Assembly: GCF_023101345.1 (NCBI RefSeq)
Contig: NZ_CP095848.1
Location: 1,239,501 to 1,303,500 of the forward strand
DNA from: Hymenobacter sublimis
GTDB taxonomy: Bacteria; Bacteroidota; Bacteroidia; Cytophagales; Hymenobacteraceae
Reading direction: 5' to 3'
DNA length: 64,000 nt
Shown: one piece after another, positions 53,036 through 61,897 of the stretch
Numbering within the stretch: the first letter of the stretch is position 1
How the letters are laid out: each line of letters begins with the position of its first letter
Notes under the pieces: model-generated
Told to the model about the DNA's origin: nothing
Databases searched by the model: none
What the model saw: only the letters and a program-made list of their open reading frames with translations
Made by a program: the position numbers and the translations under genes

Positions 53036-53090
53036 GTAGTTGGCTTCTGGCTGTCACCCACACTAGCTTGTAGTCACCAGAAACGAGAAG

Positions 53091-53170
53091 TTGTCATTCC
53101 GAATGGAGAGAGGAATCTGGGCTAGCTTCTTAAGTTCGACCCAGATTCTTCACTCCGTTCGGAATGACAA
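53091..53170. repeat. REP-like inverted repeat (TGTCATTCCGA type), copy B
   Basis: TTGTCATTCCGAA (53091-53103) and TTCGGAATGACAA (53158-53170) are perfect complements. The sequence between contains AGGAATCTGGG and its near complement CCCAGATTCTT, as in the element at 34334-34410. No gene inside. Confidence 0.8.
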
Positions 53171-53212
53171 CCTTTTTTAAAGCGAATTAAGTTATCGACC
53201 GATGATAACAAC

Positions 53213-53244
53213 AAAAGGCCACCCCAACGTTGGGGTGGCCTTTT
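53213..53244. terminator. Bidirectional terminator between SplB-like and mqo genes
   Basis: AAAAGGCCACCCCAA (53213-53227) pairs perfectly with TTGGGGTGGCCTTTT (53230-53244), with A/T runs on both sides. It serves the convergent plus- and minus-strand genes. Confidence 0.88.
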
Positions 53245-53266
53245 TTACTTGGGCTGCATCCGAAGG

Positions 53267-54787
53267 TTAGCGAGCAGTTTCGACGTCAGCTTTCAGGCCA
53301 AGTACGGCGCTGGTGTGGGCGCGAATCTCTTGCACTAGGGCCGGATTATCATTCAGGGACTGGCCGAAGGAGGGAATCATTTGACGCAGCTTGGCTTGCC
53401 ACTCCGGCGTTTGGGCTTTGGCCGGGAAGCAGCGCTGCACCAAACCCAGCATGATGCTGACAGCTGTAGAAGCACCGGGTGAAGCTCCCAGCAAAGCGGC
53501 AATAGAGCCATCGGAAGCGGCCACTACCTCGGTTCCAAACTCCAGAACGCCGCCCTCCGTTTCGTGCTTTTTGATAACCTGCACGCGCTGGCCGGCAATT
53601 TCCAGTTGCCAGTCCTCAGCCCGAGCTTCGGGCAGGTACTCGCGCAAGGCTGCCAGCCGGTCTTCCGGCGACTGGCGCACCTGGTTGATGAGGTACTTGG
53701 TCAGCGGCATATTCTTCAGGCCCGCAAGTATCATGGGGCGCATGTTGCTCAGCTTCACCGACAGGGGTAAATCGAGGTAGGAGCCTTGCTTGAGGAACTT
53801 GGTGCTGAAGCCGGCGTACGGGCCGAATAGCAATTCCTGCTTGCCGTTAATCACGCGGGTATCCAGGTGGGGCACCGACATGGGCGGGGAGCCCACGGCC
53901 GCCTTGCCGTACACTTTGGCGTGGTGCTGAGCAATAACGGCAGGGTTTACGCACTTCAACCACTGCCCACTCACGGGAAAGCCGCCAAAGCCCGCGCCTT
54001 CCGGAATGCCCGACTTGATAAGCAGGGGTAGGGAACCGCCGCCGGCACCAATAAACACGAACGGCGCCCGGATTTTGATGGTAGCATCAGTAGACAAATC
54101 CTTGGCTTTCACGCGCCAGATGCCGTCCTCTTTCTGCCGCAGCTTTTCTACGTTGTGGTGAAAGTAGAACGTTACGCCCGGCTTCTGCTGGAGCAGGGTA
54201 AACATGCCCCGGGTGAGGGAGCCGAAATTTACGTCGGTGCCCAGGTCCATGCGGGTGGCGGCCACGGGCTGCTGCGGGTCGCGGCCGTGCATCACCAGAG
54301 GCATCCACTGCTCCATTTCTTCCCGGCTCTCCGTGAACTCCATGCCCTGAAACAGGGGCGACTGCGTGAGGGCCGCGTGACGTTTGCGCAGGAATTCTAC
54401 GTTTTTAGCGCCCCACACAAAGCTTAGGTGCGGAATGTGGTTAACAAAGCGCGTCAGCTCCTTTACGGCGTAGGTTTCGGCCAGAAAGGCCCAGAACTGC
54501 TTGGACTCCTCGAATTGCTCGGCAATTTTGATGGCCTTGCTGATGTCCACGGAGCCGTCGGGCTTCTCGGGGGTATAGTTCAACTCGCAAAAGGCCGAGT
54601 GACCCGTGCCGGCGTTGTTCCAGGCGTCGGAGCTTTCGGCGGCGGCCACATCGAGCCGCTCTATAATGGCGATGGTAAGATCAGGCTGCAACTCCTTCAG
54701 CATCATGCCCAAGGTGGCGCTCATGATGCCAGCCCCAATCAGGACCACATCGGCAGACAGGGAAGCAGCGGATTCGGTAGTGCTCAT
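53267..54787 (-). CDS. mqo: Malate:quinone oxidoreductase
   Basis: FAD-dependent peripheral membrane enzyme of the TCA cycle that oxidises malate to oxaloacetate and passes electrons to quinone. The 506-residue protein has the FAD motif VVLIGAGIMSATLG at the N-terminus, DAWNNAGTGHSAFCELNYTP, FIGAGGGSLPLL and LLGASPGASTAVSIML, all family signatures. The ATG at 54787 gives MSTTESAASLSADVVLIGAG. Many Bacteroidota use Mqo as well as or in place of NAD-linked malate dehydrogenase. It is a single gene with a terminator downstream. Confidence 0.95.
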   Translation of the reverse strand: MSTTESAASLSADVVLIGAGIMSATLGMMLKELQPDLTIAIIERLDVAAAESSDAWNNAGTGHSAFCELNYTPEKPDGSVDISKAIKIAEQFEESKQFWAFLAETYAVKELTRFVNHIPHLSFVWGAKNVEFLRKRHAALTQSPLFQGMEFTESREEMEQWMPLVMHGRDPQQPVAATRMDLGTDVNFGSLTRGMFTLLQQKPGVTFYFHHNVEKLRQKEDGIWRVKAKDLSTDATIKIRAPFVFIGAGGGSLPLLIKSGIPEGAGFGGFPVSGQWLKCVNPAVIAQHHAKVYGKAAVGSPPMSVPHLDTRVINGKQELLFGPYAGFSTKFLKQGSYLDLPLSVKLSNMRPMILAGLKNMPLTKYLINQVRQSPEDRLAALREYLPEARAEDWQLEIAGQRVQVIKKHETEGGVLEFGTEVVAASDGSIAALLGASPGASTAVSIMLGLVQRCFPAKAQTPEWQAKLRQMIPSFGQSLNDNPALVQEIRAHTSAVLGLKADVETAR

Positions 54788-55113
54788 GCGTATTTCGGAA
54801 TAGGACTTACGAAGTACGGGGAAAGTCAGAAAAGGTGGCTTTTGTTTGCCAAGAAACTGCTTTTCCCGCTTCCCGCGGGGCTCAGGTGAGCCCCGGCAGG
54901 TGAGCTAAACACGAGGTAGGGGCGGCTCGTTCCGCGGTGCAAGGCCAGTAAATAGATACAAACAAGGTGTTAAGAGAAACGGGAGTGCCTGCGCCACCGC
55001 TCGGCACAGGCACTCCCGCTTTTCTACTCGACGTTGTTGGGCCTCATAGCCAACGGCACGTAAAATCATTCCTCCGCCTTGCCAGTAAGCCCCGGCTAAG
55101 GTGCACCAAACTG
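54788..55113. other. Gap upstream of mqo
   Basis: About 326 bases between the minus-strand PAS and mqo genes. It holds the hairpin at 54980-55018. The promoter of mqo should lie near 54800-54870, but I see no clear TAnnTTTG. Confidence 0.5.
54980..55018. terminator. Hairpin between the PAS-protein gene and mqo
   Basis: CGGGAGTGCCTG (54980-54991) pairs with CAGGCACTCCCG (55007-55018) around a 15-base loop. A short T-run (CTTTTCT) follows on the plus strand and TTTCTC on the minus strand. It sits downstream of the PAS gene. Confidence 0.6.
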
Positions 55114-56409
55114 CTACCTGGCTTCCGGGGTAGGGGGCTGAATCTGGGTTCGGAGCTGCTGCACCTCACGCTCCAGCGCCAACGTGCGGAACGTTACCTT
55201 CAGCTCCAAGTCCTGGTAGGAGCGCTCCAGCTGTTCCTGAAGCTGTTTTAGCTCCGTAATGTCGGTGTTGGTGCCAAACCAGCGCAGCACCTGACCTTGC
55301 TCATTGCGAATGGGGACGGCCCGGGTCAGAAACCACCGGTACTCGCCCTGGTGGCTGCGCAAAGGGAAGGTCAGCTCCCAGGGCTGCCCAGCCGACCAAG
55401 CGGTGCGCACAAATTCCATTACCCGGCCTATGTGGTCGGGATGATGCACCTTTTCCCAGCCCCAGCCGCGCATTTCCTCCAGGTTGCTGCCGGTGTACTC
55501 ATACCAGCGCTGGTTATACCAGGTGATATTGCCGTCGGGGGCGGCCATCCAGGCCAGCTGGGCAATGGTATCGGCCATGGTGGTGAAGTCGGCCTCGCGC
55601 TGGCGCAGGGCTTTTTCAGCTTCGCGCTGACGGGTTACGTCCTGCATGGCCCCAATCATGCGCAGGGGTTGGCCCTCGGCGTTACGGGCTACGTGGCCCC
55701 GGTCCATCATGCTGGCGTAGCTGCCATCAGCCCGTTGGAAGCGGTATTCGTCGTGCCAGTCGGTGCGGCCCCCGTCAATGGCTTCGTGGATGCCATGCAC
55801 CACGCGCTCCGCATCAGCAGGATGAATGTGGTTGTACCACCACTCGGCGGTGGTAAACCGAGCTTCGGGGCCGTAGCCAAGCACCCGCTCTATGGCGGGG
55901 TTCCACTTCACCTCGTTGGTAACTAGGTTCCACTCCCAGATGGCGTCGTTGGTAGCCAACGCCGCCAGGGCGTAGCGCTCCTCACTCTGGCTCAGGGTTT
56001 CCTGCACCTGTTTGGTGCGGGTGATGTCGGTGATAGTACCAATAAAGCGCGTTGCTTGGGTGTGGGCCGCATCAAAGAAAGCCCGCCCCGTGGCTCGCAC
56101 CCAGCGTACCTGCCCGCCGTCATGCAGGCCAATGGTGCGGTACTCAATGTCGCAGGTGCCACTACCAGCCGGGTTCAGGGCCTCGGCCACTGCTGCTTCG
56201 GTAGCGTCCCGGTCGTCGGGGTGCAGGCCGCGCAGAAAATCGTCGTAGGTGATGGTGGCGGTAGCCGGTAGGCCAAACAACTCCTTGCAGCGCGTCGACC
56301 AAATAAGCTCGCCACTGATTGGGTTCAAGTCCCAAGTGCCTACCCCAGCGGCATCCACGGCAGTTTGCAGGCGTTCGTAATCGGGCGAAAAGGCAGTAGG
56401 TGTACTCAT
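55114..56409 (-). CDS. Three-PAS-domain sensor without an output domain
   Basis: A 431-residue cytoplasmic protein with three PAS/PAC modules: about 12-130 (TWDLNPISGELIWS to FIGTITDITRTKQ), 140-265 (IWEWNLVTNEVKWN to MIGAMQDVTRQRE) and 270-390 (LAWMAAPDGNITWYN to FGTNTDITELKQ). The last about 40 residues are a coiled coil (LEREVQQLRTQIQ). No histidine kinase, GGDEF or other output domain follows, although PAS tandems of this type usually end in one. It may act by protein contact. The 119-residue gene at 56437-56796 lies directly upstream on the same strand. Confidence 0.87.
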   Translation of the reverse strand: MSTPTAFSPDYERLQTAVDAAGVGTWDLNPISGELIWSTRCKELFGLPATATITYDDFLRGLHPDDRDATEAAVAEALNPAGSGTCDIEYRTIGLHDGGQVRWVRATGRAFFDAAHTQATRFIGTITDITRTKQVQETLSQSEERYALAALATNDAIWEWNLVTNEVKWNPAIERVLGYGPEARFTTAEWWYNHIHPADAERVVHGIHEAIDGGRTDWHDEYRFQRADGSYASMMDRGHVARNAEGQPLRMIGAMQDVTRQREAEKALRQREADFTTMADTIAQLAWMAAPDGNITWYNQRWYEYTGSNLEEMRGWGWEKVHHPDHIGRVMEFVRTAWSAGQPWELTFPLRSHQGEYRWFLTRAVPIRNEQGQVLRWFGTNTDITELKQLQEQLERSYQDLELKVTFRTLALEREVQQLRTQIQPPTPEAR

Positions 56410-56436
56410 GCGGGCGGAAAGACGGAAACAGTAAGC

Positions 56437-56796
56437 TTAAGGCTGCACTAGCTGCAGCTCCATGCCTGAATGAAAGTAAAGGGTAAGGGCCCGCTGGCCG
56501 CTCATAGCCGAGCGGCGGAGGCGGGTAACCAGGGCCGTGGTAGTTTGCTCAGGCAGGCTGAGCTGCAGGTAGGGCCGGCTCAGCAGGGCGTCGCGCTCCA
56601 CCGACCAGTGCCCCACAACCGAGCTATCGTCCAGGACCAGCACCAGCTGCTGGGGCTGCAGCTGCAACTGAGTGGCGCAGGCCAGGGCCGTAGTAGGGTC
56701 AGCTTGGCTTAGTACCCGGCTGGCAACCCGCCACGTGCCAGCCAGCTCCTGGTCTGCCACTTGCTGCAGATTAACATCGAGTAAGGTATCTGGCAT
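56437..56796 (-). CDS. Hypothetical protein upstream of the PAS sensor
   Basis: A 119-residue protein from ATG 56796 (MPDTLLDVNLQQVADQELAG); an in-frame TTG ten codons earlier is less likely. It looks beta-rich (LQLQPQQLVLVLDDSSVVGHW, ALTLYFHSGMELQLVQP) with one amphipathic helix (ALVTRLRRSAMSG). No signal or membrane segment and no recognised family. It ends 27 bases before the PAS gene, so the two are probably one transcript and may be partners. Confidence 0.55.
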   Translation of the reverse strand: MPDTLLDVNLQQVADQELAGTWRVASRVLSQADPTTALACATQLQLQPQQLVLVLDDSSVVGHWSVERDALLSRPYLQLSLPEQTTTALVTRLRRSAMSGQRALTLYFHSGMELQLVQP

Positions 56797-57100
56797 CGTG
56801 ATGCGCTGAGTGAATTCGACGACCAAGGTAGCGCATCACCGGCGTTCTATTAGCATCCATTCAAGATAAAAATGCCTCCTAACGATACGTAACGCGGTAA
56901 AGAAGCTTGCACACGCTAGCTAAAGCAGAGTTTGCCAGGCGCTTAAGAATGGAGCGTGTGGACGCTGCCCAAAGCCTGGCAGCTGGGCAGCGGAGAGCAG
57001 CTGAAAAGGGGTAGCGTATCGTTTGCTGGTCTTCCGGCTACGGCGCCTGCCCGGGCAGTAAGGGCTGGGTTTGGGCGCGTCTTCGGGTTTTGGCAGTGCG
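56797..57100. other. Gap upstream of the 119-residue gene
   Basis: About 300 bases. No gene, RNA or clear hairpin is seen. The region should hold the promoter for the 56437-56796 gene. Confidence 0.4.
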
Positions 57101-57634
57101 CTAGGCGGCTTCGTTGCCGACGGCCTGGCGTGCAGCTTGGTACTGGGCCACCAGGGGCGTGCTGGCTACTACCACGGTAGCATAGCCCTTGGGCATCTCA
57201 GTATAGAGAAGGCGCACTTGCGGGTTCGTCCATTGCTGGGCCGAGGTGGCGGCCATCTGGCTGGGGCCGTAGGTGCGGGTAAGCAAGCTATAGATGCCCT
57301 GGCAGTTGCTGGAACCCAGCACGCGCACCTCTACGCAGCACAGCAGGCCTTTATAAAAGCCGTAACTGATGCCGGTAACGGCGTAGCCGCCAATGGTTAG
57401 GGCCTCGTCGGGGCGGGTGTAGTAGGTGATTTGCGAGGGCACGGAGCGCCGCTCCGGTACCAAGTGCCGAAACCGCTTCAGGGGAGCCCCCAGCCACGCG
57501 GCCCGCAAATCCGCCGTTACTTCTTTGTCGCGGATGATGGGGGCCGTCGTCCGGACCGGAGCGCCCGTGCCCGCCTGCACACCAACGGGAGCAGCACTCA
57601 GCAGGGGCAGCAGGAAAAGGAGGCAGTGCTTCAT
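57101..57634 (-). CDS. Hypothetical secreted protein
   Basis: A 177-residue protein from ATG 57634 (MKHCLLFLLPLLSAAPVGVQA), which supplies a signal peptide; the upstream extension is not coding-like. The mature part has two Cys near each other (KGLLCCVEVRV and SSNCQGIYSLL), beta strands and a final helix (PLVAQYQAARQAVG). No family recognised. The next gene upstream (57918) is divergent. Confidence 0.55.
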   Translation of the reverse strand: MKHCLLFLLPLLSAAPVGVQAGTGAPVRTTAPIIRDKEVTADLRAAWLGAPLKRFRHLVPERRSVPSQITYYTRPDEALTIGGYAVTGISYGFYKGLLCCVEVRVLGSSNCQGIYSLLTRTYGPSQMAATSAQQWTNPQVRLLYTEMPKGYATVVVASTPLVAQYQAARQAVGNEAA

Positions 57635-57917
57635 GAGCGGGCACCCAGGACAGGGCAGCTTGGTGGGCTGGATATCGAAGGGCGGAAGGTACATAAAAGT
57701 GCGGGGCAAACCCGCAGAAAATTTACTTTTTACATTTCGCCCAGTGCCCTGCCGGTGGAGCCCTGTACCGCGCCTGCAGCCTACCCCCGGCAAAGCCGAA
57801 GTGGTTGGTGGCTGGCTATGCTGGCAGCCGGTTGGGGCTAGCACATCTTCCGGCTGGGTGCTGTCGTAGGAAGTCAGGGGCCCCAATAGGCGGGCACGTA
57901 CGCATAACCCCACTGGC

Positions 57918-58652
57918 ATGAACTTGGAAGGAAACACGGTATTAATTACGGGCGGCGCGTCTGGCATTGGGCTGGCGCTGGCCGAGCGGTTTCAGCGGGC
58001 CGGCAGCACGGTGCTGGCCGTGGGGCGCCGCGAAGACAAGCTGCAGGAGGCCCGGCAGCAGCTGCCCGGGCTGCTCACCCGGGTCTGCGATGTGGCCGAG
58101 GCCGGGGAGCGGGTAGCACTGGTGGAGTGGATTAGCCGCGAACTGCCGCAGCTGAACGTGCTGGTGAACAATGCCGGTATTCAGCGCCGCTTCCAGCTGA
58201 CAGAGGACGAGGACTGGGAAACCCGGCGGCAGGAGTTGGTGATTAATGTAGAAGCCCCCATTCACCTTACCACCCTGCTGCTTCCGCACCTGCGCCAGAA
58301 GCCCCGCCCGGCTATTATCAACGTTACCTCAGGGCTGGCTTTTGCGCCCATGGCCCAGGCTCCCATTTATAGCGCCACCAAGGCGGCCTTGCACTCCTTT
58401 ACCCTTTCGTTGCGGCACCAGTTGGCGGCTACCCCCATTCAGGTGTTAGAAATTGTGCCGCCTGCCGTAAATACTGACCTGGGCGGGGCCGGCCTGCACA
58501 CGTGGGGTGTTCCCGTCAACGACTTTGCCGACTCCGTGATGCAGCGCCTCGCGGCCGGCGAGCAAGAGGTAGGCTACGGCAGTTCTGAGGAAATCCGGCG
58601 CGCTTCCCGCGAGCAGATAGACGCGCGGTTTCAACTACTAAATAACCGGTAG
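57918..58652 (+). CDS. Short-chain dehydrogenase/reductase
   Basis: A 244-residue classical SDR resembling DltE-like oxidoreductases. The cofactor motif is ITGGASGIGLALAERF, and LVNNAGIQRRF, INVTSGLAFAPMAQAPIYSATKAALHS (Ser, Tyr, Lys catalytic set) and EIVPPAVNTDL follow. It should be an active NAD(P)-dependent oxidoreductase of unknown substrate. The ATG at 57918 is correct for the fold. Confidence 0.88.
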   Translation: MNLEGNTVLITGGASGIGLALAERFQRAGSTVLAVGRREDKLQEARQQLPGLLTRVCDVAEAGERVALVEWISRELPQLNVLVNNAGIQRRFQLTEDEDWETRRQELVINVEAPIHLTTLLLPHLRQKPRPAIINVTSGLAFAPMAQAPIYSATKAALHSFTLSLRHQLAATPIQVLEIVPPAVNTDLGGAGLHTWGVPVNDFADSVMQRLAAGEQEVGYGSSEEIRRASREQIDARFQLLNNR

Positions 58653-58676
58653 CAATTGCTGGGCGGGGCCTGTACG

Positions 58677-58722
58677 CACCGCGAGCGTTAGAAAACCAAC
58701 TGGTTTTCTAACGCTCGCGGTG
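58677..58722. terminator. Perfect 22-bp palindromic hairpin between convergent genes
   Basis: The arms 58677-58698 and 58701-58722 (CACCGCGAGCGTTAG start) are exact complements with only two central bases, so a few inner pairs must open to form the loop. It sits between the SDR and GNAT genes and probably ends both transcripts, though neither side has a T-run. Confidence 0.65.
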
Positions 58723-58742
58723 CTGGCTACCACGCTTGCCAA

Positions 58743-59312
58743 TTACGCTAGGGCATCAGCGGCCGTGGTAGTGGGAAGGGTCGGGTGTAAAGCGGCCCAT
58801 TCGTGGTCGAGCATGCTCATTTCCACCAAGCTCCAGTATTCGCCGTCGTACTTGAGGATGTCGCGGGAGCAGCCCTCGCGCTGCATGCCGGCCCGGGTGT
58901 AAGCCCGGATGGCCGCCTCGTTAAAGTCGTACACGCCCAGGTCGATGCGGTGCAGATGCAGCTGTTCAAAGCCAAAGCGAAGCACCTCCGTGAGCATGTG
59001 GCGCGCAAAGCCCCGGCCCCGGGCCTGCGGATCAATAAACACCCGGCTGATGCGAGCCGAGCTGTTTTTTTGGCTGATGCCGCCCAGGGAAATATGACCA
59101 ACTACGGTTTCGGTAGTGGTGTCAATGGCCTTGAAAATGAATACGTCCGGGAAGCTCAGGTCATTGGCATCTTGCACGTACCACTCCAGCTTTTCAGGGT
59201 TGAGGGGGAAGTTAAACATGGGACCCGACCAGTTCATGAGGAGGTGGGGCGAGTCAATCCAGGCAATAAGTTGGTCGAAATCAGAAGGGGTGAAATATTC
59301 CAGGCGGATCAT
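58743..59312 (-). CDS. GNAT family N-acetyltransferase
   Basis: A 189-residue GCN5-related acetyltransferase of the RimJ/RimL-like type. TTETVVGHISLGGIS, ARISRVFIDPQARGRGFARHMLTEV (acetyl-CoA pyrophosphate loop RGRGxA) and HRIDLGVYDFNEAAIRAYTRAGMQREG are the family motifs. The ATG at 59312 gives MIRLEYFTPSDFDQLIAWI at the right place. Substrate (protein N-terminus, amino sugar or small amine) is unknown. Confidence 0.88.
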   Translation of the reverse strand: MIRLEYFTPSDFDQLIAWIDSPHLLMNWSGPMFNFPLNPEKLEWYVQDANDLSFPDVFIFKAIDTTTETVVGHISLGGISQKNSSARISRVFIDPQARGRGFARHMLTEVLRFGFEQLHLHRIDLGVYDFNEAAIRAYTRAGMQREGCSRDILKYDGEYWSLVEMSMLDHEWAALHPTLPTTTAADALA

Positions 59313-59414
59313 GTAGTAAGAAGCAGCTTACTGCTTCTGGAAATAGTACCAGAGGTAGCCGCATAATCTACAAATATACGCCAGTAATGCCTATTATTAG
59401 CCAATTTTACGAAG

Positions 59415-60509
59415 TTAATCTTCGCTTGGAGCGGGCATAAACGGTTGGTCCTGGGCCTCCACTAGCGTCCGGGTTTTGGGCAGACTTGCGGGGTAGTGCT
59501 GCTGAATAAACCCTACAAGCTGTTCGCGTACGGCGCAGCGCAAATCAAAGGCCCGGCTGGAGTTGGAGGCGCTTACCAGGCACCGCAGCTCCAGGGTGCG
59601 TTCCTTCGAGTCCGTAACTTGCAGCACGCACACGCGCTGGTCCCAGAGCGGGTTGCTTTGCACCACGCGCTGCAGTTCCGCCCGCACAGCCTCCACGGGA
59701 ATGGTATAGTCGGTGTACAGAAACACGGTGCCCAGCAGCTGAGCCGTAGTGCGCGTCCAGTTCTGGAAGGGCTTCTCAATGAAATAGTTGAGCGGCAGCA
59801 CCAGCCGCCGCTCGTCCCAGATGCGCAATACCACGTAGGTAAACGTAATTTCCTCTACCCGGCCCCATTCGCCCTCCACCACCAGCACGTCATCGAGCCG
59901 GATGGGCTGGGTGAAGGCAATTTGGAAACCGGCCAGCAGGTTGCTGATGGAGCGCTGAGCCGCAAAACCGATGATGACGCTGGCAATACCGGCCGAAGTC
60001 AGCAGCCCGGTGCCAATCTTGCGCACCGTCGCAAAGTTCATCAGAATCAGGGCGGTAGCTACAAAAATGATGAGCGTAATGGCCAGTTTCTTGACGAACT
60101 GCAGCTGGGTGAACAGCTTGCGCACCCGCAAATTATCATCGTCGGTGAGGCGGTAGTGGTGCTGCACCAGGTCCTCAACCACATCCACGGTTTTGACCAG
60201 GCCCCAGGCGAAGGTAGCGAGCAAGGCCGTTTCCACCAGTCGGCGGGCTACTTCCAGGGCCCGGCCATCGAGGTAGGTTAGCGGAAGCAGGAAAGAAAGT
60301 ACCAGAATAGGGATAAACCAGGCGCTGGGCTGACTCAGGTGCAGCAGCACCGATTGGGCTAGGAGGGACGGCTCGCGGCGGTGATAGGCTCCCAACAGCC
60401 AGAAAGCCAGCCGTTTCAGTAGCCACCCCAGCAGCAAGCTGCCTAGCACCACGCCCACCGTGTACACCAGCAGCCGTAGCCGCTCCAAATCAGGAAAGAA
60501 ATCAGCCAT
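59415..60509 (-). CDS. MscS-family mechanosensitive ion channel
   Basis: A 364-residue inner-membrane protein with three or four N-terminal helices (residues 13-35, 62-80, 88-108, 140-160). The pore helix and MscS core follow: TSAGIASVIIGFAAQRSISNLLAGFQIAFTQPIRLDDVLVVEGEWGRV. The C-terminal domain has LGTVFLYTDYTIPVEAVRAEL. Family members open under membrane tension to release osmolytes. It is longer than E. coli MscS (286 aa) owing to the extra N-terminal helices. A hairpin with a plus-strand T-run lies upstream. Confidence 0.9.
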   Translation of the reverse strand: MADFFPDLERLRLLVYTVGVVLGSLLLGWLLKRLAFWLLGAYHRREPSLLAQSVLLHLSQPSAWFIPILVLSFLLPLTYLDGRALEVARRLVETALLATFAWGLVKTVDVVEDLVQHHYRLTDDDNLRVRKLFTQLQFVKKLAITLIIFVATALILMNFATVRKIGTGLLTSAGIASVIIGFAAQRSISNLLAGFQIAFTQPIRLDDVLVVEGEWGRVEEITFTYVVLRIWDERRLVLPLNYFIEKPFQNWTRTTAQLLGTVFLYTDYTIPVEAVRAELQRVVQSNPLWDQRVCVLQVTDSKERTLELRCLVSASNSSRAFDLRCAVREQLVGFIQQHYPASLPKTRTLVEAQDQPFMPAPSED

Positions 60510-60514
60510 AGCAG

Positions 60515-60554
60515 GGCCCCCGCCGGGCAGTAACGGCCCGGCAGGGGCCTTTTT
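60515..60554 (+). terminator. Hairpin with plus-strand T-run upstream of mscS
   Basis: GGCCCCCGCCGGGC (60515-60528) pairs with GCCCGGCAGGGGCC (60536-60549) with one mismatch and a 7-base loop, followed by TTTTT on the plus strand. Both neighbouring genes run on the minus strand, so it may stop antisense transcripts. It also lies downstream of pncA. Confidence 0.6.
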
Positions 60555-60610
60555 CTACCCTGAACTTGTCGGAAAGGTTAGCCTGGCAGTAACCCGACCG
60601 GTCCGCGCGC

Positions 60611-61201
60611 CTAGCTCATGCGGGCCCCGCGCCGCACCAGCTCCTGCCGGGCCTGGGCGTATCCTTCGGGGGAAATAGCGCGGGTAGCTGCTTCCAGAAA
60701 CGTCACGGCAAAACCCTCCTGCAAGGCGTCGAGGGCCGAAAAGTTAACGCAGTAATCAGCGGCGAGTCCACACACGTGCACTTCCCGTACGCCGCGGCCG
60801 CGCAGGTAGTCGGCCAGGCCGGTGCTCTTGCGGTGGCCGTTGTCGAAAAAGCCGCTGTAGGAGTCAATTTCCGGGTTCGTGCCCTTGCGGAAGATGGCCT
60901 CAATGCGGTGCTGGTTCAGACCTGGGCTGAACTCGGCACCAGCCGTGCCCTGCACGCAATGGTCGGGCCAGAGGGTTTGGGGTAGCCCGTGCAGGTCAAT
61001 GTGCTCGAAGGGGTGGCGGCCGGGATGCTGGCTGGCAAAGCTTTGATGGTCAGCGGGGTGCCAATCCTGGGTGGCTACCACCAGCTCGTACTGGTTCTGC
61101 AGTTGATTTACTACTGACAGAATTTCGTGGCCACCTGCCACGGCCAGGGAGCCACCGGGCAGAAAATCGTTTTGGATATCAATTAGCAGCAGGGCTTGCA
61201 T
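60611..61201 (-). CDS. pncA: Nicotinamidase
   Basis: Hydrolyses nicotinamide to nicotinate for NAD salvage; the family also hydrolyses pyrazinamide. The 196-residue isochorismatase-fold protein has MQALLLIDIQNDFLPGGSLAV (catalytic Asp8), VVATQDWHPADHQSFAS (metal-binding Asp, His, His) and CGLAADYCVNFSALDAL (nucleophile Cys). The catalytic Lys is in IFRKGTNPEIDSYSGFFDNG. The ATG at 61201 is standard. It is a single gene on the minus strand. Confidence 0.94.
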   Translation of the reverse strand: MQALLLIDIQNDFLPGGSLAVAGGHEILSVVNQLQNQYELVVATQDWHPADHQSFASQHPGRHPFEHIDLHGLPQTLWPDHCVQGTAGAEFSPGLNQHRIEAIFRKGTNPEIDSYSGFFDNGHRKSTGLADYLRGRGVREVHVCGLAADYCVNFSALDALQEGFAVTFLEAATRAISPEGYAQARQELVRRGARMS

Positions 61202-61357
61202 AGGTGTCAGGAGAAAAACAGGATGGTTGGATTTTGCCGGCCCAAATTAGGAAGCTGGGAAATCAAATAGGGATGAAAACAAGTCGACTGCAGTAGCACT
61301 CAGTGCGTATTTTTTAGGACAATGTTGCTCGGTTAAAGAACATTCCTATTCTCTCCC

Positions 61358-61789
61358 ATGAGTTTACTTCATCATCTTATTTATCAAAGTAACGTTGTGG
61401 CCCGACTTTCGGCGTCGGAGTTAGGCAGATTACTGGAACAATGCCGCTCTCATAACCAGCAGGCCGATATTACGGGCGTGTTGTTGCACGATGGCAACCG
61501 GTTTTTGGGGGTACTGGAAGGGACGCCGGCGGCCATAGCAGCCGTCTTCAACCGCATTGAGGCGGATTGCCGCCACACCGGCGTGCAGGTGCTGGCCGAT
61601 GGCCCCATCTCGCACCGGCAGTTTGCCTGCTGGACCATGGGCCTGGTGGACGACGTAAGCCAGCCCGGCGGCGGGGTAGGCGACGAGACCATTCCGTGCA
61701 TGCACACCGTCACCGATGCGGCCTTGTGGCTGCTGCTGCGGGAGTTTCAGGTGGGGGCGGGGCGTCCGCTTCTTTTACTGCCTAGCTGA
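61358..61789 (+). CDS. BLUF-domain protein lacking the key glutamine
   Basis: A 143-residue single BLUF domain. It keeps Tyr9 (LIYQS) and Asn33 (HNQQADITG). The position that is Gln in FLQVLEG of the first BLUF protein here is Gly51 (FLGVLEGT). That Gln is required for the light-driven hydrogen-bond switch in characterised BLUF proteins, so this one should be unable to photocycle normally or should work differently. WTMGLVD retains the Trp-x-Met pair. No output domain. The ATG at 61358 sits at the start of the fold. Confidence 0.88.
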   Translation: MSLLHHLIYQSNVVARLSASELGRLLEQCRSHNQQADITGVLLHDGNRFLGVLEGTPAAIAAVFNRIEADCRHTGVQVLADGPISHRQFACWTMGLVDDVSQPGGGVGDETIPCMHTVTDAALWLLLREFQVGAGRPLLLLPS

Positions 61790-61897
61790 GGGACGCCGCG
61801 TTGGCGCGGCGCGCATGGCCCCGGTTTCCTGCCTACCTTGCGGGCTGTGGGCCCAGGCCGCGCCGCTGGTGGCTGGGTTGCGGGCCTCCTCGTGCGT

